NCBI GenBank assembly: GCA_965249175.1
Contig: OZ252227.1
Coordinates: 992,001-1,056,000 of the forward strand
Direction of reading: 5' to 3'
From: CAZYFH01 sp965249175
GTDB taxonomy: Bacteria; Acidobacteriota; Vicinamibacteria; Vicinamibacterales; UBA8438
Length of the DNA stretch: 64,000 bases
Both the position numbers and the translations under genes were made by a program. Below, piece after piece: positions 16,623-28,105 of this stretch. The notes beneath the pieces are model-generated. The model did no database searches and was not told the origin of the DNA. It saw nothing but the letters and a program-made list of their open reading frames with translations. Each line of letters opens with the position of its first letter. Position 1 is the first letter of the stretch.

Positions 16623-19600
16623 ATGCACGGCTTCCATCCCCTGACGACCGAGTGGTTCGCCGGCCGATTCGCCGGCGCGACCGAACCGCAGACCGCGGCG
16701 TGGCCGGAGATCCAGGCCGGTCGAGATGTGCTGATCTCGGCCCCGACAGGATCGGGGAAGACGCTCGCGGCGTTCCTCATCTGTCTCGACGGTCTCGTCG
16801 TGACCGCGACCGAGACCGGGCTCGCCGATCGACTGAGCGTCGTCTACGTGTCGCCGCTCAAGGCGCTCAGCACCGACATTCACAGAAACCTCGAAGTGCC
16901 GCTCCAGGAAATCTCGTCGCTGGCCGCCGCGCGTCACCGGTCGTTCTCGCCTGTTCGCGCCGCGATTCGCACGGGTGACACACCGACCTGGGATCGCGAG
17001 CAGATGGTGCGCACGCCGCCGCACATCCTCGTCACGACGCCCGAGTCGCTGTTCATCCTGCTCACCGCCGAGCGCGGCCGGCGGATGTTGGCCACGACTG
17101 AGACCGTCATCGTCGACGAGATTCATGCCCTCGTCGACGACAAGCGTGGGTCCCACCTGGCGCTGAGCCTCGCGCGGCTCGACGATCTTGTCCAGAAGAA
17201 CGGCGGATCGAAGCCCCAGCGAATCGGACTGTCGGCGACCGTCAAGCCGATCGAGGACGTTGCCGGTTTTCTCGTCGGTTCCCGCGACGCGGCGAAGGGC
17301 CGCACCGCCGAGCCTCCAGCCACGATCATCAACATGGGGCACCGCCGAGATCTCGATCTGGCGGTGGAGGTGCCGCACGAGGAGCTCGGCGTGGTTGCGA
17401 CGAACGAGATGTGGGACGAGATCTACGACCGCATCGCCGAGCTCGTGCGTGCGCATCGAACGACGCTTGTGTTCGTCAACACGCGCCGATTGTGCGAACG
17501 GGTTGCGCATCATCTTCACGAGCGTCTCGGCAACGAAGCCGTGCTCGCGCATCACGGCAGCCTGTCGCGGGTGCTACGCCAGACGGCCGAACGCGAGCTC
17601 AAGGACGGACGACTGCGAGCGGTGGTGGCCACGGCGTCGCTGGAGTTGGGCATCGACATCGGCTCGGTCGATCTCGTGTGTCAGGTCGGCACCCCGCGCT
17701 CGATCGCCGTGGCGCTGCAGCGCGTCGGCCGCTCGGGCCACAGGGTCGACCGCACCTGTCTGCCGAAGGGCCGGTTCTTCGCGACGACCCGGGACGAGCT
17801 CGTCGAATGCGCGGCGCTCGTCAGGGCGATGGGTCGCGGAGCACTCGACGCCCGCGAGATCCCGCCGTGGCCGCGTGACGTGCTCGCCCAGCAGCTCGTG
17901 GCCGCGGCGGCCAACGAGTCGTGGACGGAGGAGGATTTGTTTCTACTGGTCCGCGGTGCGTTCCCGTACCGCGAGCTGCCTCGCCCGGAGTTCGATGCCG
18001 TGCTGGCGATGCTGTCCGACGGCATCTCGACCCAGCGCGGCCGTGCGGGGGCGTATCTGCACCGCGACCGGGTGAACGGTATCGTGCGGGGGCGGCGCGG
18101 CGCCCGTCTGGCCGCGATCACGTCCGGCGGCGCCATTCCGGACAACGCGAACTATCTCGTTGTTGCCGAACCCGACGGGACGACCGTCGGCACGGTCGAC
18201 GAGGACTTCGCGGTCGAGAGCATGGCAGGGGACATCTTCCTGCTCGGCACGACGTCGTGGCGGATCCGGCGCGTCGAATCTGGCCGCCTGCGTGTCGAGG
18301 ATGCGCACGGCGCTGCACCATCGGTTCCGTTCTGGCGTGGTGAGGCGCCGGGCCGCACGCGCGAGCTCTCGGCCGAGGTATCCGAGGTTCGCGCGCGCGT
18401 CGCCTCGCCGAACGGCGACGCGGTGGCCGACCCGGTGCGGTTCCTCGTCGAGGAGTGCGGCCTCGATCGGTCCGGCGCGGATCAGGTCGTCGCATATCTG
18501 CGTGCCGGCGCCGCGGCGCTGGGCGCGCTGCCGACGACGGAGACCGTCGTGGCCGAGCGCTTCTTCGACGAGGGTGGCGGGATGCAGCTCGTGCTGCACG
18601 CCCCGTTTGGCGCGCGGATCAATCGGGCGTGGGGACTCGCGCTCAGGAAGCGGTTTTGTCGCAGCTTCAACTTCGAGCTGCAGGCGGCGGCGACGGACAA
18701 CGGCATCGTCATCTCGCTTGCAGAACAACACAGCTTCCCGCTCGAGGTCGTCTTCCGCTTTCTCAATCCCGACACGGTCGAGGAGGTGCTGACCCAGGCG
18801 ATGCTCCCCGCGCCGATGTTCGGAGCGCGCTGGCGGTGGAACGCCTCTCGCGCGCTGGCCATCCTCCGGTTTTCCGGAGGGCGCAGGGTGCCGCCACCGA
18901 TCTTGCGGATGCGGTCCGACGACCTGCTCGCATCGGTGTTTCCCGATCAGGCGGCTTGTCAGGAGAATCTGGTCGGCGAGATCCGGATCCCGGATCACCC
19001 GCTGGTCAACGAGACCGCGCGCGACTGCCTCCACGAAGCGATGGATCTCGACGGGCTCCGGCAGCTGCTGGCCGGCATCGAGGGTGGGACCATCACGACC
19101 CGGTCGATCGATACCGCCGAGCCGTCACCGCTCGGACACGAGATCCTCAACGCCAATCCCTATGCGTTTCTCGACGACGCGCCGCTCGAGGAGCGTCGCG
19201 CGCGCGCCGTGCAGCTGCGGCGCACGCTGGGCGACGATGCCGGCGAGATGGGCGCGCTCGATGAGGCCGCCATCGCGGAAGTCGCGTCTGACGTGTGGCC
19301 CGTCGTCCGCGACGCGGATGAGCTCCACGATGCGCTGTTGACGCTGACGGCCGTGCCGCCGAATTCGGTCTGGCGCGAGTGGTTCGAGGAGCTGGCGGAT
19401 GCGCGTCGGGCGATGACGCTCACCGTGGGCGTGGCGCCGTTCTGGGTCGCCGCGGAGCGCGTGGCGCTCGCGGAGGCGGTCTACCCGGCCGGCGATGCGG
19501 ACCGCCACCTGCCGCGCGTTGAGCAGCTGGTGCCCGAGGGCCGTGAGGCGGCCGTGACGGAGCTGCTTCGCGGATGGCTGGAGTCGTCCGGTCCGATGAC

Positions 19601-20945
19601 AGCTACCGACCTGGCGGATCGGCTGGCGGTGCCGATCGATGACATCGCAGCGGGTCTCGCGCGGCTCGAGGGCGAGGGTCAGGCGCTGCGTGGCCGCTTT
19701 TCGGTGGCCTCGCGCACGCAAGGCGCCGAGGTCGAATGGTGCAACCGCCGCGTGCTGGCGCGAATCCATCGACTCACGCTCGGCCGCCTGCGCCGCGAGA
19801 TCGAACCGGTGTCGACGTCGGTGCTCGTCCGGTTTCTCGCTCGCTGGCAGCACGTCGCGCCGGGCACGCAGATGCACGGCACCAGTGGTCTCCTGCAGGT
19901 ACTGCGTCAACTGCAAGGCTACGAAGTGTCCACTGCGGCGTGGGAGCGCGACGTGCTTACGCGTCGCGTCGTCAACTACGATCCCGAGACCCTCGACCAC
20001 CTCTGCCTGTCGGGCGAGGTGATGTGGGGCCGGTTGTCGCCCCATCCGGCGTTCGAGCCCTCGGATGCCGGTCCGACTGCCGGGCCGAACGGAGACGGTG
20101 CTCGTGCGCGCACGCGGCGGGTGCGGCCGACCCGGGTTGCGCCAGTGGCGATCTTCCTCCGCGAGGACTGCGCGTGGCTGATGTCCCCGTCGGCACCGGC
20201 CGTCGGGGGCGACGCCGATTCGGTGTCCGTGCTGTCGCACCCGGCGCGGGACGTGCTGGGGGCGCTCGGCCGGCGCGGTGCGTCATTTCTCAAAGAGCTC
20301 GTGCGCGAGACGGGCCGTCTCCCGAGCGAAGTGGAGGACGGGCTGTGGGAGCTCGTCGCGGCCGGCCTGGTGACCGCCGATGGGTTCGACAACTTGCGCG
20401 CGTTGGTTCACCCGAAACGCCGGCGTGGCGAGGGACGGTATCGCGCGGCGCGTCCGCGCCATGCGGCGGGGCGCTGGGCGTTGTTGCGGCCGGACGTCGG
20501 GGACGACCGTGCACACGATGACGATCTCGCGGCGACGGAGCGGCGTGAACACGCGCGCGCGGAAACGTTCGCGCGCCAGCTACTGGCGCGATGGGGCGTC
20601 GTCTTCCGGGATCTCGTGCGGCGCGAAACCAACACGCCGCCGTGGCGCGCGCTGCTCGCCGCGTTTCGGCGGCTGGAAGCGCGCGGCGAGATTCGAGGGG
20701 GGCGATTCGTCGCGGGTTTCATCGGCGAGCAGTTCGCGCGCCCTGATGCGGTGGAGCTGCTCCGCATCGTGCGTCGCGAGGGCGGCGCGCGGGACGCCGT
20801 CCTCGTCTCCGCCGCGGACCCGCTCAATCTGGTCGGGATCGTCACGCCGGGCGCGCGGGTCAGTGCGCTCACGGGCGGTGTTGTCGACGTCCTTCACTCG
20901 GCCGGCGGTGCGCGTCCCGAGCCGCTGGCAGCCACCGCGCCCTGA
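16623..20945 (+). CDS. lhr: Lhr-type large ATP-dependent helicase
   Basis: The 1440-residue protein is a superfamily 2 helicase of the Lhr group, which unwinds DNA or RNA-DNA hybrids in repair. Motifs in order: SAPTGSGKTLAAF (Walker A Lys46), YVSPLKALSTD (Ia), TTPESL, the DEIH box at Asp165-His168, LSATVKPIEDVAGFL (III), and a C-terminal motor with VVATASLELGIDIGSVD and QRVGRSGHR (VI). The remaining ~900 residues correspond to the Lhr core domains and long C-terminal extension. It is divergent from the AlkA-like glycosylase. The last residues and the stop codon fall in the first unit of a 36-bp tandem repeat. Confidence 0.92.
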   Translation: MHGFHPLTTEWFAGRFAGATEPQTAAWPEIQAGRDVLISAPTGSGKTLAAFLICLDGLVVTATETGLADRLSVVYVSPLKALSTDIHRNLEVPLQEISSLAAARHRSFSPVRAAIRTGDTPTWDREQMVRTPPHILVTTPESLFILLTAERGRRMLATTETVIVDEIHALVDDKRGSHLALSLARLDDLVQKNGGSKPQRIGLSATVKPIEDVAGFLVGSRDAAKGRTAEPPATIINMGHRRDLDLAVEVPHEELGVVATNEMWDEIYDRIAELVRAHRTTLVFVNTRRLCERVAHHLHERLGNEAVLAHHGSLSRVLRQTAERELKDGRLRAVVATASLELGIDIGSVDLVCQVGTPRSIAVALQRVGRSGHRVDRTCLPKGRFFATTRDELVECAALVRAMGRGALDAREIPPWPRDVLAQQLVAAAANESWTEEDLFLLVRGAFPYRELPRPEFDAVLAMLSDGISTQRGRAGAYLHRDRVNGIVRGRRGARLAAITSGGAIPDNANYLVVAEPDGTTVGTVDEDFAVESMAGDIFLLGTTSWRIRRVESGRLRVEDAHGAAPSVPFWRGEAPGRTRELSAEVSEVRARVASPNGDAVADPVRFLVEECGLDRSGADQVVAYLRAGAAALGALPTTETVVAERFFDEGGGMQLVLHAPFGARINRAWGLALRKRFCRSFNFELQAAATDNGIVISLAEQHSFPLEVVFRFLNPDTVEEVLTQAMLPAPMFGARWRWNASRALAILRFSGGRRVPPPILRMRSDDLLASVFPDQAACQENLVGEIRIPDHPLVNETARDCLHEAMDLDGLRQLLAGIEGGTITTRSIDTAEPSPLGHEILNANPYAFLDDAPLEERRARAVQLRRTLGDDAGEMGALDEAAIAEVASDVWPVVRDADELHDALLTLTAVPPNSVWREWFEELADARRAMTLTVGVAPFWVAAERVALAEAVYPAGDADRHLPRVEQLVPEGREAAVTELLRGWLESSGPMTATDLADRLAVPIDDIAAGLARLEGEGQALRGRFSVASRTQGAEVEWCNRRVLARIHRLTLGRLRREIEPVSTSVLVRFLARWQHVAPGTQMHGTSGLLQVLRQLQGYEVSTAAWERDVLTRRVVNYDPETLDHLCLSGEVMWGRLSPHPAFEPSDAGPTAGPNGDGARARTRRVRPTRVAPVAIFLREDCAWLMSPSAPAVGGDADSVSVLSHPARDVLGALGRRGASFLKELVRETGRLPSEVEDGLWELVAAGLVTADGFDNLRALVHPKRRRGEGRYRAARPRHAAGRWALLRPDVGDDRAHDDDLAATERREHARAETFARQLLARWGVVFRDLVRRETNTPPWRALLAAFRRLEARGEIRGGRFVAGFIGEQFARPDAVELLRIVRREGGARDAVLVSAADPLNLVGIVTPGARVSALTGGVVDVLHSAGGARPEPLAATAP

Positions 20946-21129
20946 CGCAGGTCAGCGCCGCTGGCAGCCACCGCGCCCTGCCGCAGGTCAGCGCCGCTGG
21001 CAGCCACCGCGCCCTGCCGCAGGTCAGCGCCGCTGGCAGCCACCGCGCCCTCTCAGCACCGCTGGCAGCCACCGCGCCCTGACGCAGGTCAGCGCCGCTG
21101 GCAGCCACCGCGCCCTGACCCGGGTCAGT
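20921..21129. repeat. Six tandem copies of a 36-bp repeat
   Basis: Units start at 20921, 20957, 20993, 21029, 21058 and 21094; the fourth is shortened by about 7 bp. The unit begins GCCGCTGGCAGCCACCGCG and ends with a small hairpin, CTGACGCAGGTCAG (5-bp stem). Units differ by only a few bases. Unit 1 codes the last residues and stop of the helicase. There are no spacers, so it is a minisatellite and not a CRISPR array. Confidence 0.95.
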
Positions 21130-21139
21130 ATCGGGTAGA

Positions 21140-21841
21140 GTGATCGCGATGTTCGGTTTCCACGCCCACGCGCCGCGTCGCGATGCCCACTGGTCGCGCC
21201 CGGTCAGGCGTGGTGTCTGGCTGACGTGTGCAATCCTCGTTGCGGTTGCCTCTGGTGCGGCGCAACAGCCACTCTCGCCAGACGAACCGGAATCCGAGGA
21301 CGCTCCGGGCCCGCCGCCCGTGCCACCGGGGGCGCTGCGGCTCGTCAATTTCACGTGGCACAAAGGCCGCGTCGCGATCTGCGCCGAGGAGCCGGGCCCG
21401 GCCATCGAACGCGGCACGCGGCTCGTGCCCCGCACCCGAGTGTGGGTGCGCGACGGCACGAAGACGCTCCAGGTGGCGACCGCATCCGGGACGTGCGATC
21501 CCTCGTGGTCGCCCGACGGTCAGCGCGTGGCGGTCGTGGCGCCCGACGGGCTGTGGGTGCTGTCGTCGGATCTGCGTACGACCACCCACTTGGTCGATAC
21601 CCGGCACACCCAGACGCCGGCCAACGAGTTCGACCTCCGCACGCTCGCCGATCCACAGTGGGCGCCCGACGCGTCCGCGATCGCGTTCGTCGTCTCGAAC
21701 GGTGGAACCGCGTGGATCGAAGCCGTCAAGGTGCATACCGGCGAGCGATTCTTCACCTCTGAACCCGAAACCTACGAGTTTGCCTGGGAGTCGGACTCGC
21801 GCGCATTGCGGTTTGGCTCCCGTGTCGTGCGTCTGCCGTGA
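21140..21841 (+). CDS. Exported beta-propeller (TolB/PD40-like) protein
   Basis: The 233-residue protein has a signal peptide (VWLTCAILVAVASGAAQ) followed by a proline-rich linker. Two repeats then resemble the PD40/TolB propeller: TCDPSWSPDGQRVAVVAPDG and DPQWAPDASAIAFVVSNG. Such short propeller fragments usually bind other envelope proteins. Function is unknown. A GTG at 21140 and an ATG at 21149 are both possible. Its stop overlaps the open frame of the following M28 peptidase, whose preferred start is 36 bp further on. Confidence 0.7.
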   Translation: MIAMFGFHAHAPRRDAHWSRPVRRGVWLTCAILVAVASGAAQQPLSPDEPESEDAPGPPPVPPGALRLVNFTWHKGRVAICAEEPGPAIERGTRLVPRTRVWVRDGTKTLQVATASGTCDPSWSPDGQRVAVVAPDGLWVLSSDLRTTTHLVDTRHTQTPANEFDLRTLADPQWAPDASAIAFVVSNGGTAWIEAVKVHTGERFFTSEPETYEFAWESDSRALRFGSRVVRLP

Positions 21842-21876
21842 CGCCGCTCCGCTGCAGGCCACCAACGAGGGAATCG

Positions 21877-23685
<1,809 letters not shown>

Positions 23686-23709
23686 CGATCCCGGGAGCCA
23701 TTGCACGAG

Positions 23710-24372
23710 TCAAGGCGTGACCCGCCGGTACACCCGCACACACAGCAACACGCCGGGGTCGTTCTTGTCGAGGGTCAACCCTTGCTCAGCGCACAGGCGG
23801 TCTATTGCGGCGAGGGGGTGGATGAACCCCTGGAACTCCCAGCGGAGCACGTTGCGGATGACCCAGTTGCCGATGCGCACGACCGCGCGGACCACCTGGC
23901 CGTCCCGCGGGACGACGATGCCGTAAAACCTCGTGGCCTTCGCCGCCGACGCGCTCACCAGGGCCGGCAGATCCGGATAACAGCAGATCACCTTGTCGAG
24001 CGTCACGACAGTGGACGGTTCGACCTCGCCAGCGACATCCGCGAAGTCTCCCTCTACGCGGATCTGCCGCGCTTCGTATCCGCGCTCGGTGGCAGCCCTC
24101 TGCAGCAGCTCGAGATAGGGTTGCGACGCATCCACCGCGGTCGTCCGCGTCGCCCCGCTCCCGGCGAGCTCATGCTGCAACACGCCGACGCCGCCGCCAA
24201 TGTCGAGATGGGTGAAGCTATCTGAGCCGCTCGCTCGGAGGGACGCTCGCAGGGCGTCGAGCAGTCGTCGCGTCGCGCCGCGCGCACCGCGCTTCTCGTA
24301 CGCCCGAAGCTCCTTGTTCGCCGTGCGGGCGTCGAACATCCGATCGTAGTTCTGGCCCTTGCAGCACGGCAC
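23710..24372 (-). CDS. SAM-dependent methyltransferase (BchM/UbiG-like fold)
   Basis: The 220 residues begin with a cysteine pair and YDRMFDARTANKELRAYEKR, a pattern of magnesium-protoporphyrin methyltransferase-like proteins. SAM motif I is THLDIGGGVGVLQHELA, followed by the acidic AVDASQPYLELL and the motif II region VTLDKVICCYPD. The acceptor is unknown; similar proteins outside phototrophs have no assigned substrate. It is the last gene of a four-gene minus-strand run (MOSC, SnoaL-like, prenyltransferase-like, methyltransferase). Confidence 0.8.
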   Translation of the reverse strand: MPCCKGQNYDRMFDARTANKELRAYEKRGARGATRRLLDALRASLRASGSDSFTHLDIGGGVGVLQHELAGSGATRTTAVDASQPYLELLQRAATERGYEARQIRVEGDFADVAGEVEPSTVVTLDKVICCYPDLPALVSASAAKATRFYGIVVPRDGQVVRAVVRIGNWVIRNVLRWEFQGFIHPLAAIDRLCAEQGLTLDKNDPGVLLCVRVYRRVTP

Positions 24373-24409
24373 GAGAGCAGACTACCGGCGAGCGAGGCGG
24401 CTGTCCACG

Positions 24410-25240
24410 TCAGGTCGACGCAAGGTTGCGGCGGAGCTCACGATATCGGGCAGTGGCCTGGACCGAAGGCACTCCCTTCGCGCAGAAGCGCAATCGTTTG
24501 CACTCTCGGTGCGGCCGTTCAACGACGATCCGGCCCCGCTCGTCGAGATGCGCTTCTAGCACTCGCACGGCCTCGGTGTATCTGGCATCACCCGCTGCGC
24601 GCGGAAAGAACGAGAGCACGTATGCGTAATAGAACAGGTTATAGCGCAGGAATGGATACTCCACCTGCATGAATCGACTGCCAATGCCCCAGTGGCAGGG
24701 TCCGGCCGGTGTCCGCGTCTCCCAGTGACGTAACAGCGACTCGACTGCCGCAGCGACGACCGTGGCCTCGTAGTGTTTCGGGAAGTGCCGAAGCACATCG
24801 AGCGCGTTGAGCGTCGCGCCCGGATTCGCACAGGTGGTCTCGGGTCCGCGACCAAACTTGGTAAAGCTGCAGCGCCAGCCACCGGAATCATGAGTGGCTT
24901 GTAGTAGATACGTCACGCTCCTCTGCACCGCGGGGTCGTCCGTCAAGCCGTACCGACAGAGGACGCGCGCGGCCTCTGCCGTGTAGCACGGATACATGGG
25001 CGACCGGGGCGCGACCCTGATTCGTCCATCCTCGCGACACGCGTCGAGGATCAGGTCAAGGCCACCGCGTACCGCCTCGTGGTCGCGCGGCAGCTTCAAT
25101 TCGTGAAGGAGATTCAGGGAGCCAATCGTGCTAAACGGGTTCCCGACGTAGATCCGGCCGTCCGTCGTTGCCCAGTAATCCGCGCCGTTGTCATGGCGCC
25201 TACTGAGAATCTCCTCGATGTCTGCCTGCTGCCCAGGCAT
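24410..25240 (-). CDS. Prenyltransferase / squalene-oxidase repeat protein
   Basis: The 276 residues form an alpha-alpha toroid-like repeat chain. Recognisable units include HDSGGWRCSFTKFGRG, EDGRIRVAPRSPMYPCYTAEAARVL and TPAGPCHWG, resembling terpenoid cyclase/prenyltransferase repeats. The acidic DxDD motif of squalene-hopene cyclases is not seen, so it is probably not a cyclase itself. The ATG at 25240 has AGGAGGA about 6 bp upstream, which decides the start. Its role is unknown. Confidence 0.65.
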   Translation of the reverse strand: MPGQQADIEEILSRRHDNGADYWATTDGRIYVGNPFSTIGSLNLLHELKLPRDHEAVRGGLDLILDACREDGRIRVAPRSPMYPCYTAEAARVLCRYGLTDDPAVQRSVTYLLQATHDSGGWRCSFTKFGRGPETTCANPGATLNALDVLRHFPKHYEATVVAAAVESLLRHWETRTPAGPCHWGIGSRFMQVEYPFLRYNLFYYAYVLSFFPRAAGDARYTEAVRVLEAHLDERGRIVVERPHRECKRLRFCAKGVPSVQATARYRELRRNLAST

Positions 25241-25333
25241 CCGTTGGTCCTCCTACACAGGACGGTCGGCGGTGCGGATGCCAGCAAGGTCGACGACAGT
25301 CGCTGACCAACCCGAGCCGGTTCCATGCTCTCG

Positions 25334-25750
25334 TCAGGCCCACCCGAGCTGCTGGAGGCTGATCCCGTCGTGCCAGATCTTCGTCATGTGACGGATCTTG
25401 TCACCCTCGAACTGCATCACATACACGTAGTCCGCTTCTACCTGCTTTCCAGTCGGAGGCACTGGCCCGCCCTGCCCGGTGTGCGTACCCCGGAACACGG
25501 CGTACGCGGTCACGTTGTTGCGATCCTCGTCCACGGCGAATGCCCGCAGTTCGTACCTGCCATCGGGAACGGGCGTCAGCAACCCCTTCATCCAGTCGGT
25601 ATACGCCTGCAACGAGTTGACGTCAGCAAGAGCGCCCGCCTGGGCCGAGAACGACGCCCCGGGATGGCAGTACTGCTGGCATCCTTCCCAGCCCGCTCCT
25701 GTCTCGCAGGCATCGAAGAACTGCTCGGCTGTCGCTTTGATCGAACTCAT
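25334..25750 (-). CDS. SnoaL-like / NTF2-fold protein (ester cyclase family)
   Basis: The 138-residue protein has the cone-shaped alpha+beta SnoaL fold pattern: an N-terminal helix ATAEQFFDACETG, YCHPGASFSAQA, a middle TDWMKGLL helix, and strands ADYVYVMQFEGDKIRHMTKIWHD. Members include polyketide cyclases and small hydrolases, but many have no known activity. It lies between the MOSC and prenyltransferase-like genes on the same strand, 93 bp from the latter. Confidence 0.75.
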   Translation of the reverse strand: MSSIKATAEQFFDACETGAGWEGCQQYCHPGASFSAQAGALADVNSLQAYTDWMKGLLTPVPDGRYELRAFAVDEDRNNVTAYAVFRGTHTGQGGPVPPTGKQVEADYVYVMQFEGDKIRHMTKIWHDGISLQQLGWA

Positions 25751-25801
25751 AGCAATCTCCTTTCACGTCTCTCAGGTCAACGACATTGCGTGCTCTCGGT
25801 A

Positions 25802-26527
25802 TCAGACGGCCGGGCTGAAGTAGAGGGGCTGACCCACGGCTAGGCGTCCACACCGAATCACGGTGCCGTAGACCCCGGCCTTGCCGTCCCTGTCGCGAAC
25901 CACCGCTTTCAGCAGCTCCGGGGCAGGCCGCGCCGAGTCCGGGTCGACATTCACCATCGAGCAGCGCTCATCGCGATTGGTGATCCCGATGGTGGCCGCT
26001 TGGTCGCCTTCTCCGAATGTGAGCGAGCCTCCCACCCATGCGTCCTCCTCGAAGGGGTCGGATCGCAGCGACGAGACAAGAATGTTGGGTCTGAATCTTC
26101 GAACGTCTGGTCGGTGCCCGACGAGTGCTGCGATTCCGACGACCGTGGCTGAGGTAATCACCGAGACACTCGCTTCGTCGAAGATGCCACGGTCGAGGTG
26201 CGTCATCTCGACCGGCGATCCATGGCGACCGCTGACGGCGGTAGCGAGCTGCTGGCCAAAAAGAGCAAGTTCCTCGCCCTCCGGCGTGCGAACGTGCGTC
26301 GGGAGACCCGCAGCCGTCTGACGCACCGGAGCGAAGAGCATCAGCTCTGGAAGCTTGGTGGCGGTCAGCCAGGGGAACCCGCCGCGATCGTCAATCCGAC
26401 GGAGCGCCAAGCGCCTGTCGCCATCAAGACCGTGCCACCCAAGCTCGGTGGTTATCAGAGATTCGCCGCTCATGGACTTCACCGGGTACCGGTAAAGCGC
26501 CTCCAGCTCACCAATCTTGATAGCCAT
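25802..26527 (-). CDS. MOSC domain protein
   Basis: The 241 residues start with an MOSC N-terminal beta-barrel segment (GELEALYRYPVKSMSGE) and contain the MOSC core. The conserved cysteine lies in NRDERCSMVNVDP, the residue that in relatives (Moco sulfurase C-terminus, mARC, YcbX) binds sulfur or molybdenum cofactor. It may take part in molybdenum-cofactor-dependent reduction of N-hydroxylated compounds. ATG 26527 was chosen because MAIKIGELEALYRYPVKS fits the family start; the longer frame to 26581 adds an unrelated basic peptide. Confidence 0.85.
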   Translation of the reverse strand: MAIKIGELEALYRYPVKSMSGESLITTELGWHGLDGDRRLALRRIDDRGGFPWLTATKLPELMLFAPVRQTAAGLPTHVRTPEGEELALFGQQLATAVSGRHGSPVEMTHLDRGIFDEASVSVITSATVVGIAALVGHRPDVRRFRPNILVSSLRSDPFEEDAWVGGSLTFGEGDQAATIGITNRDERCSMVNVDPDSARPAPELLKAVVRDRDGKAGVYGTVIRCGRLAVGQPLYFSPAV

Positions 26528-26656
26528 GCTCGACGCGTCCGCCCAACGGCGGGTTAGACGGTTCGCTTGTAAGCAACCCACCTCGCACGCAGCAAGCGCT
26601 TCCCGAGGCGAGCCAGTGCCTGGAGGGATGTGCGCGAGCCGATCGGAGAGATCGCG

Positions 26657-28105
26657 TTAGAACGGCTCCGACTGCGCGCCGTCCTGCAGTGCCCACAGCC
26701 GGTTCCGGGTCAGCACGTACAACACGCCGTCGTGCACGACCGGCGTGCAGTAGACCGCGGCGCCCATGTTGTATTCGCCGAGCAGCTCCATTTCCTTGCC
26801 GGCGCGCAGCACGGCGATGTCACCGTCCTCGTCCCCGAGATAGACCTTGCCGTCGACCACGAACGGGGAGCCCCAGACCGCGGCAAACGTGTCGTAGGTC
26901 CAGAAATGCTCGCCGGTGTCTGCGTCGAGCGCGTGCAGAAAGCCCGACAGGCTCGAGATGTAGAGCACGCCGTCGGCGATGGCGGCGGTCGACATCGTGC
27001 GATAGAAGTCCTCGCCGTCGCGGGACCACACGACGTGCGTGTCGGTCACGTCCCCGGTGCCGGTCGCGTCGATGGCAAAGAAGTGGCCGGGCGCCTCACC
27101 GTGCTCGGGGTCCTGTCCGACGCCGATATACACCTTGTTGTCGTAGATCACCGGCGTCGCGAGGACGTTGTTCCTGGTCCCGCGGCCTCCCAGGATCCAT
27201 TCGGAATCCTTCGGATTGCAGTCGAACTCCCAGATGACATCTCCTGTCGCGGCGTCGAAGCTGTAGATGACGCCGTTGCCGCCGGCGAATATTACTTGCG
27301 CGCGACCGTCAATCTCGGCGTAGGCGGGGTTCGTCCACGCGCCGTGGAGAATGCCCTCGCCAACGATGACCTGTTCCCAGAGGAGCTCGCCCGTGTTCTT
27401 ATCGAGCGCGATGAAGTCGGGTGAGAACGGCGACGGGACGTTGACATGGCCTTCGTCCACCCCGTTGCTCGTGGCCGTGTAGAGGATGTCGCCGACGATC
27501 AACGGCGAGCCGGTGGCGAGGTTGTGCGGGAAGACATCGAGCTCGCCGATCATGTCGTACGACCAGATGATGTCGCCCGCCGCCGACCCGGTCTCGATCT
27601 CGTCCATGAACGGTCCGTCGTTCTCGCCGTCGGTGAACCCGCTCGCATCGAGGCAGACGACATGGGCTTCGTTCGAGACGTAGTAGATCCGGCCATCCTC
27701 CATGAACGCCGTCGAGCAGACGCCCTGTAGCGGCCAGTCGTTGACCCGCCCGGCCGAGAGCTTCGGGTGGACCATCTGCCAGATGAAGCTGCCGGTGTCC
27801 GCCTCGAACGCCATGACGACGCCCTTGTCGCCCTCGATCGCCGGGTCTCGCCGTCCTTCGTTGTTCGTACCGACATACACGCGGCCATCCGCCACGACGG
27901 GACCGCCGTAGGCCTGCGACCCGACCGGTTGCGACCAGAGCACGTTGCTGCCGGTCGCGGCGTCCCATTCGGCGACGACGCCGGTGGCGTCCGACACCAT
28001 GTTGCGCGCCAGCGTGTTCCCGAACATGGCCACCTCCTGCGCGGAGGCGATACCGGTGGCCGCCAGCAGCGATGCAACGATGATCGTGAGCGACTGTCGA
28101 GTCAT
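26657..28105 (-). CDS. Exported PQQ-type beta-propeller protein
   Basis: About 482 residues with a signal peptide (SLTIIVASLLAATGIASAQ). At least six repeats of the quinoprotein/BamB type follow, such as VVADGRVYVGTNNEG, LIVGDILYTATSNG, VIYDNKVYIGVGQ and FVVDGKVYLGDEDGD. The tryptophan-docking repeats suggest an eight-bladed propeller. No residues clearly mark PQQ binding, so a scaffold or sugar-oxidation role is only possible. The start ATG at 28105 overlaps the stop of the upstream propeller gene (ATGA), so the two are translationally coupled. Confidence 0.82.
   Translation of the reverse strand: MTRQSLTIIVASLLAATGIASAQEVAMFGNTLARNMVSDATGVVAEWDAATGSNVLWSQPVGSQAYGGPVVADGRVYVGTNNEGRRDPAIEGDKGVVMAFEADTGSFIWQMVHPKLSAGRVNDWPLQGVCSTAFMEDGRIYYVSNEAHVVCLDASGFTDGENDGPFMDEIETGSAAGDIIWSYDMIGELDVFPHNLATGSPLIVGDILYTATSNGVDEGHVNVPSPFSPDFIALDKNTGELLWEQVIVGEGILHGAWTNPAYAEIDGRAQVIFAGGNGVIYSFDAATGDVIWEFDCNPKDSEWILGGRGTRNNVLATPVIYDNKVYIGVGQDPEHGEAPGHFFAIDATGTGDVTDTHVVWSRDGEDFYRTMSTAAIADGVLYISSLSGFLHALDADTGEHFWTYDTFAAVWGSPFVVDGKVYLGDEDGDIAVLRAGKEMELLGEYNMGAAVYCTPVVHDGVLYVLTRNRLWALQDGAQSEPF

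Noticed and set aside
20921..21129. 36-bp repeats as a CRISPR array
   Set aside because: Units are contiguous without spacers, no cas gene is near, and the first unit codes the helicase C-terminus.
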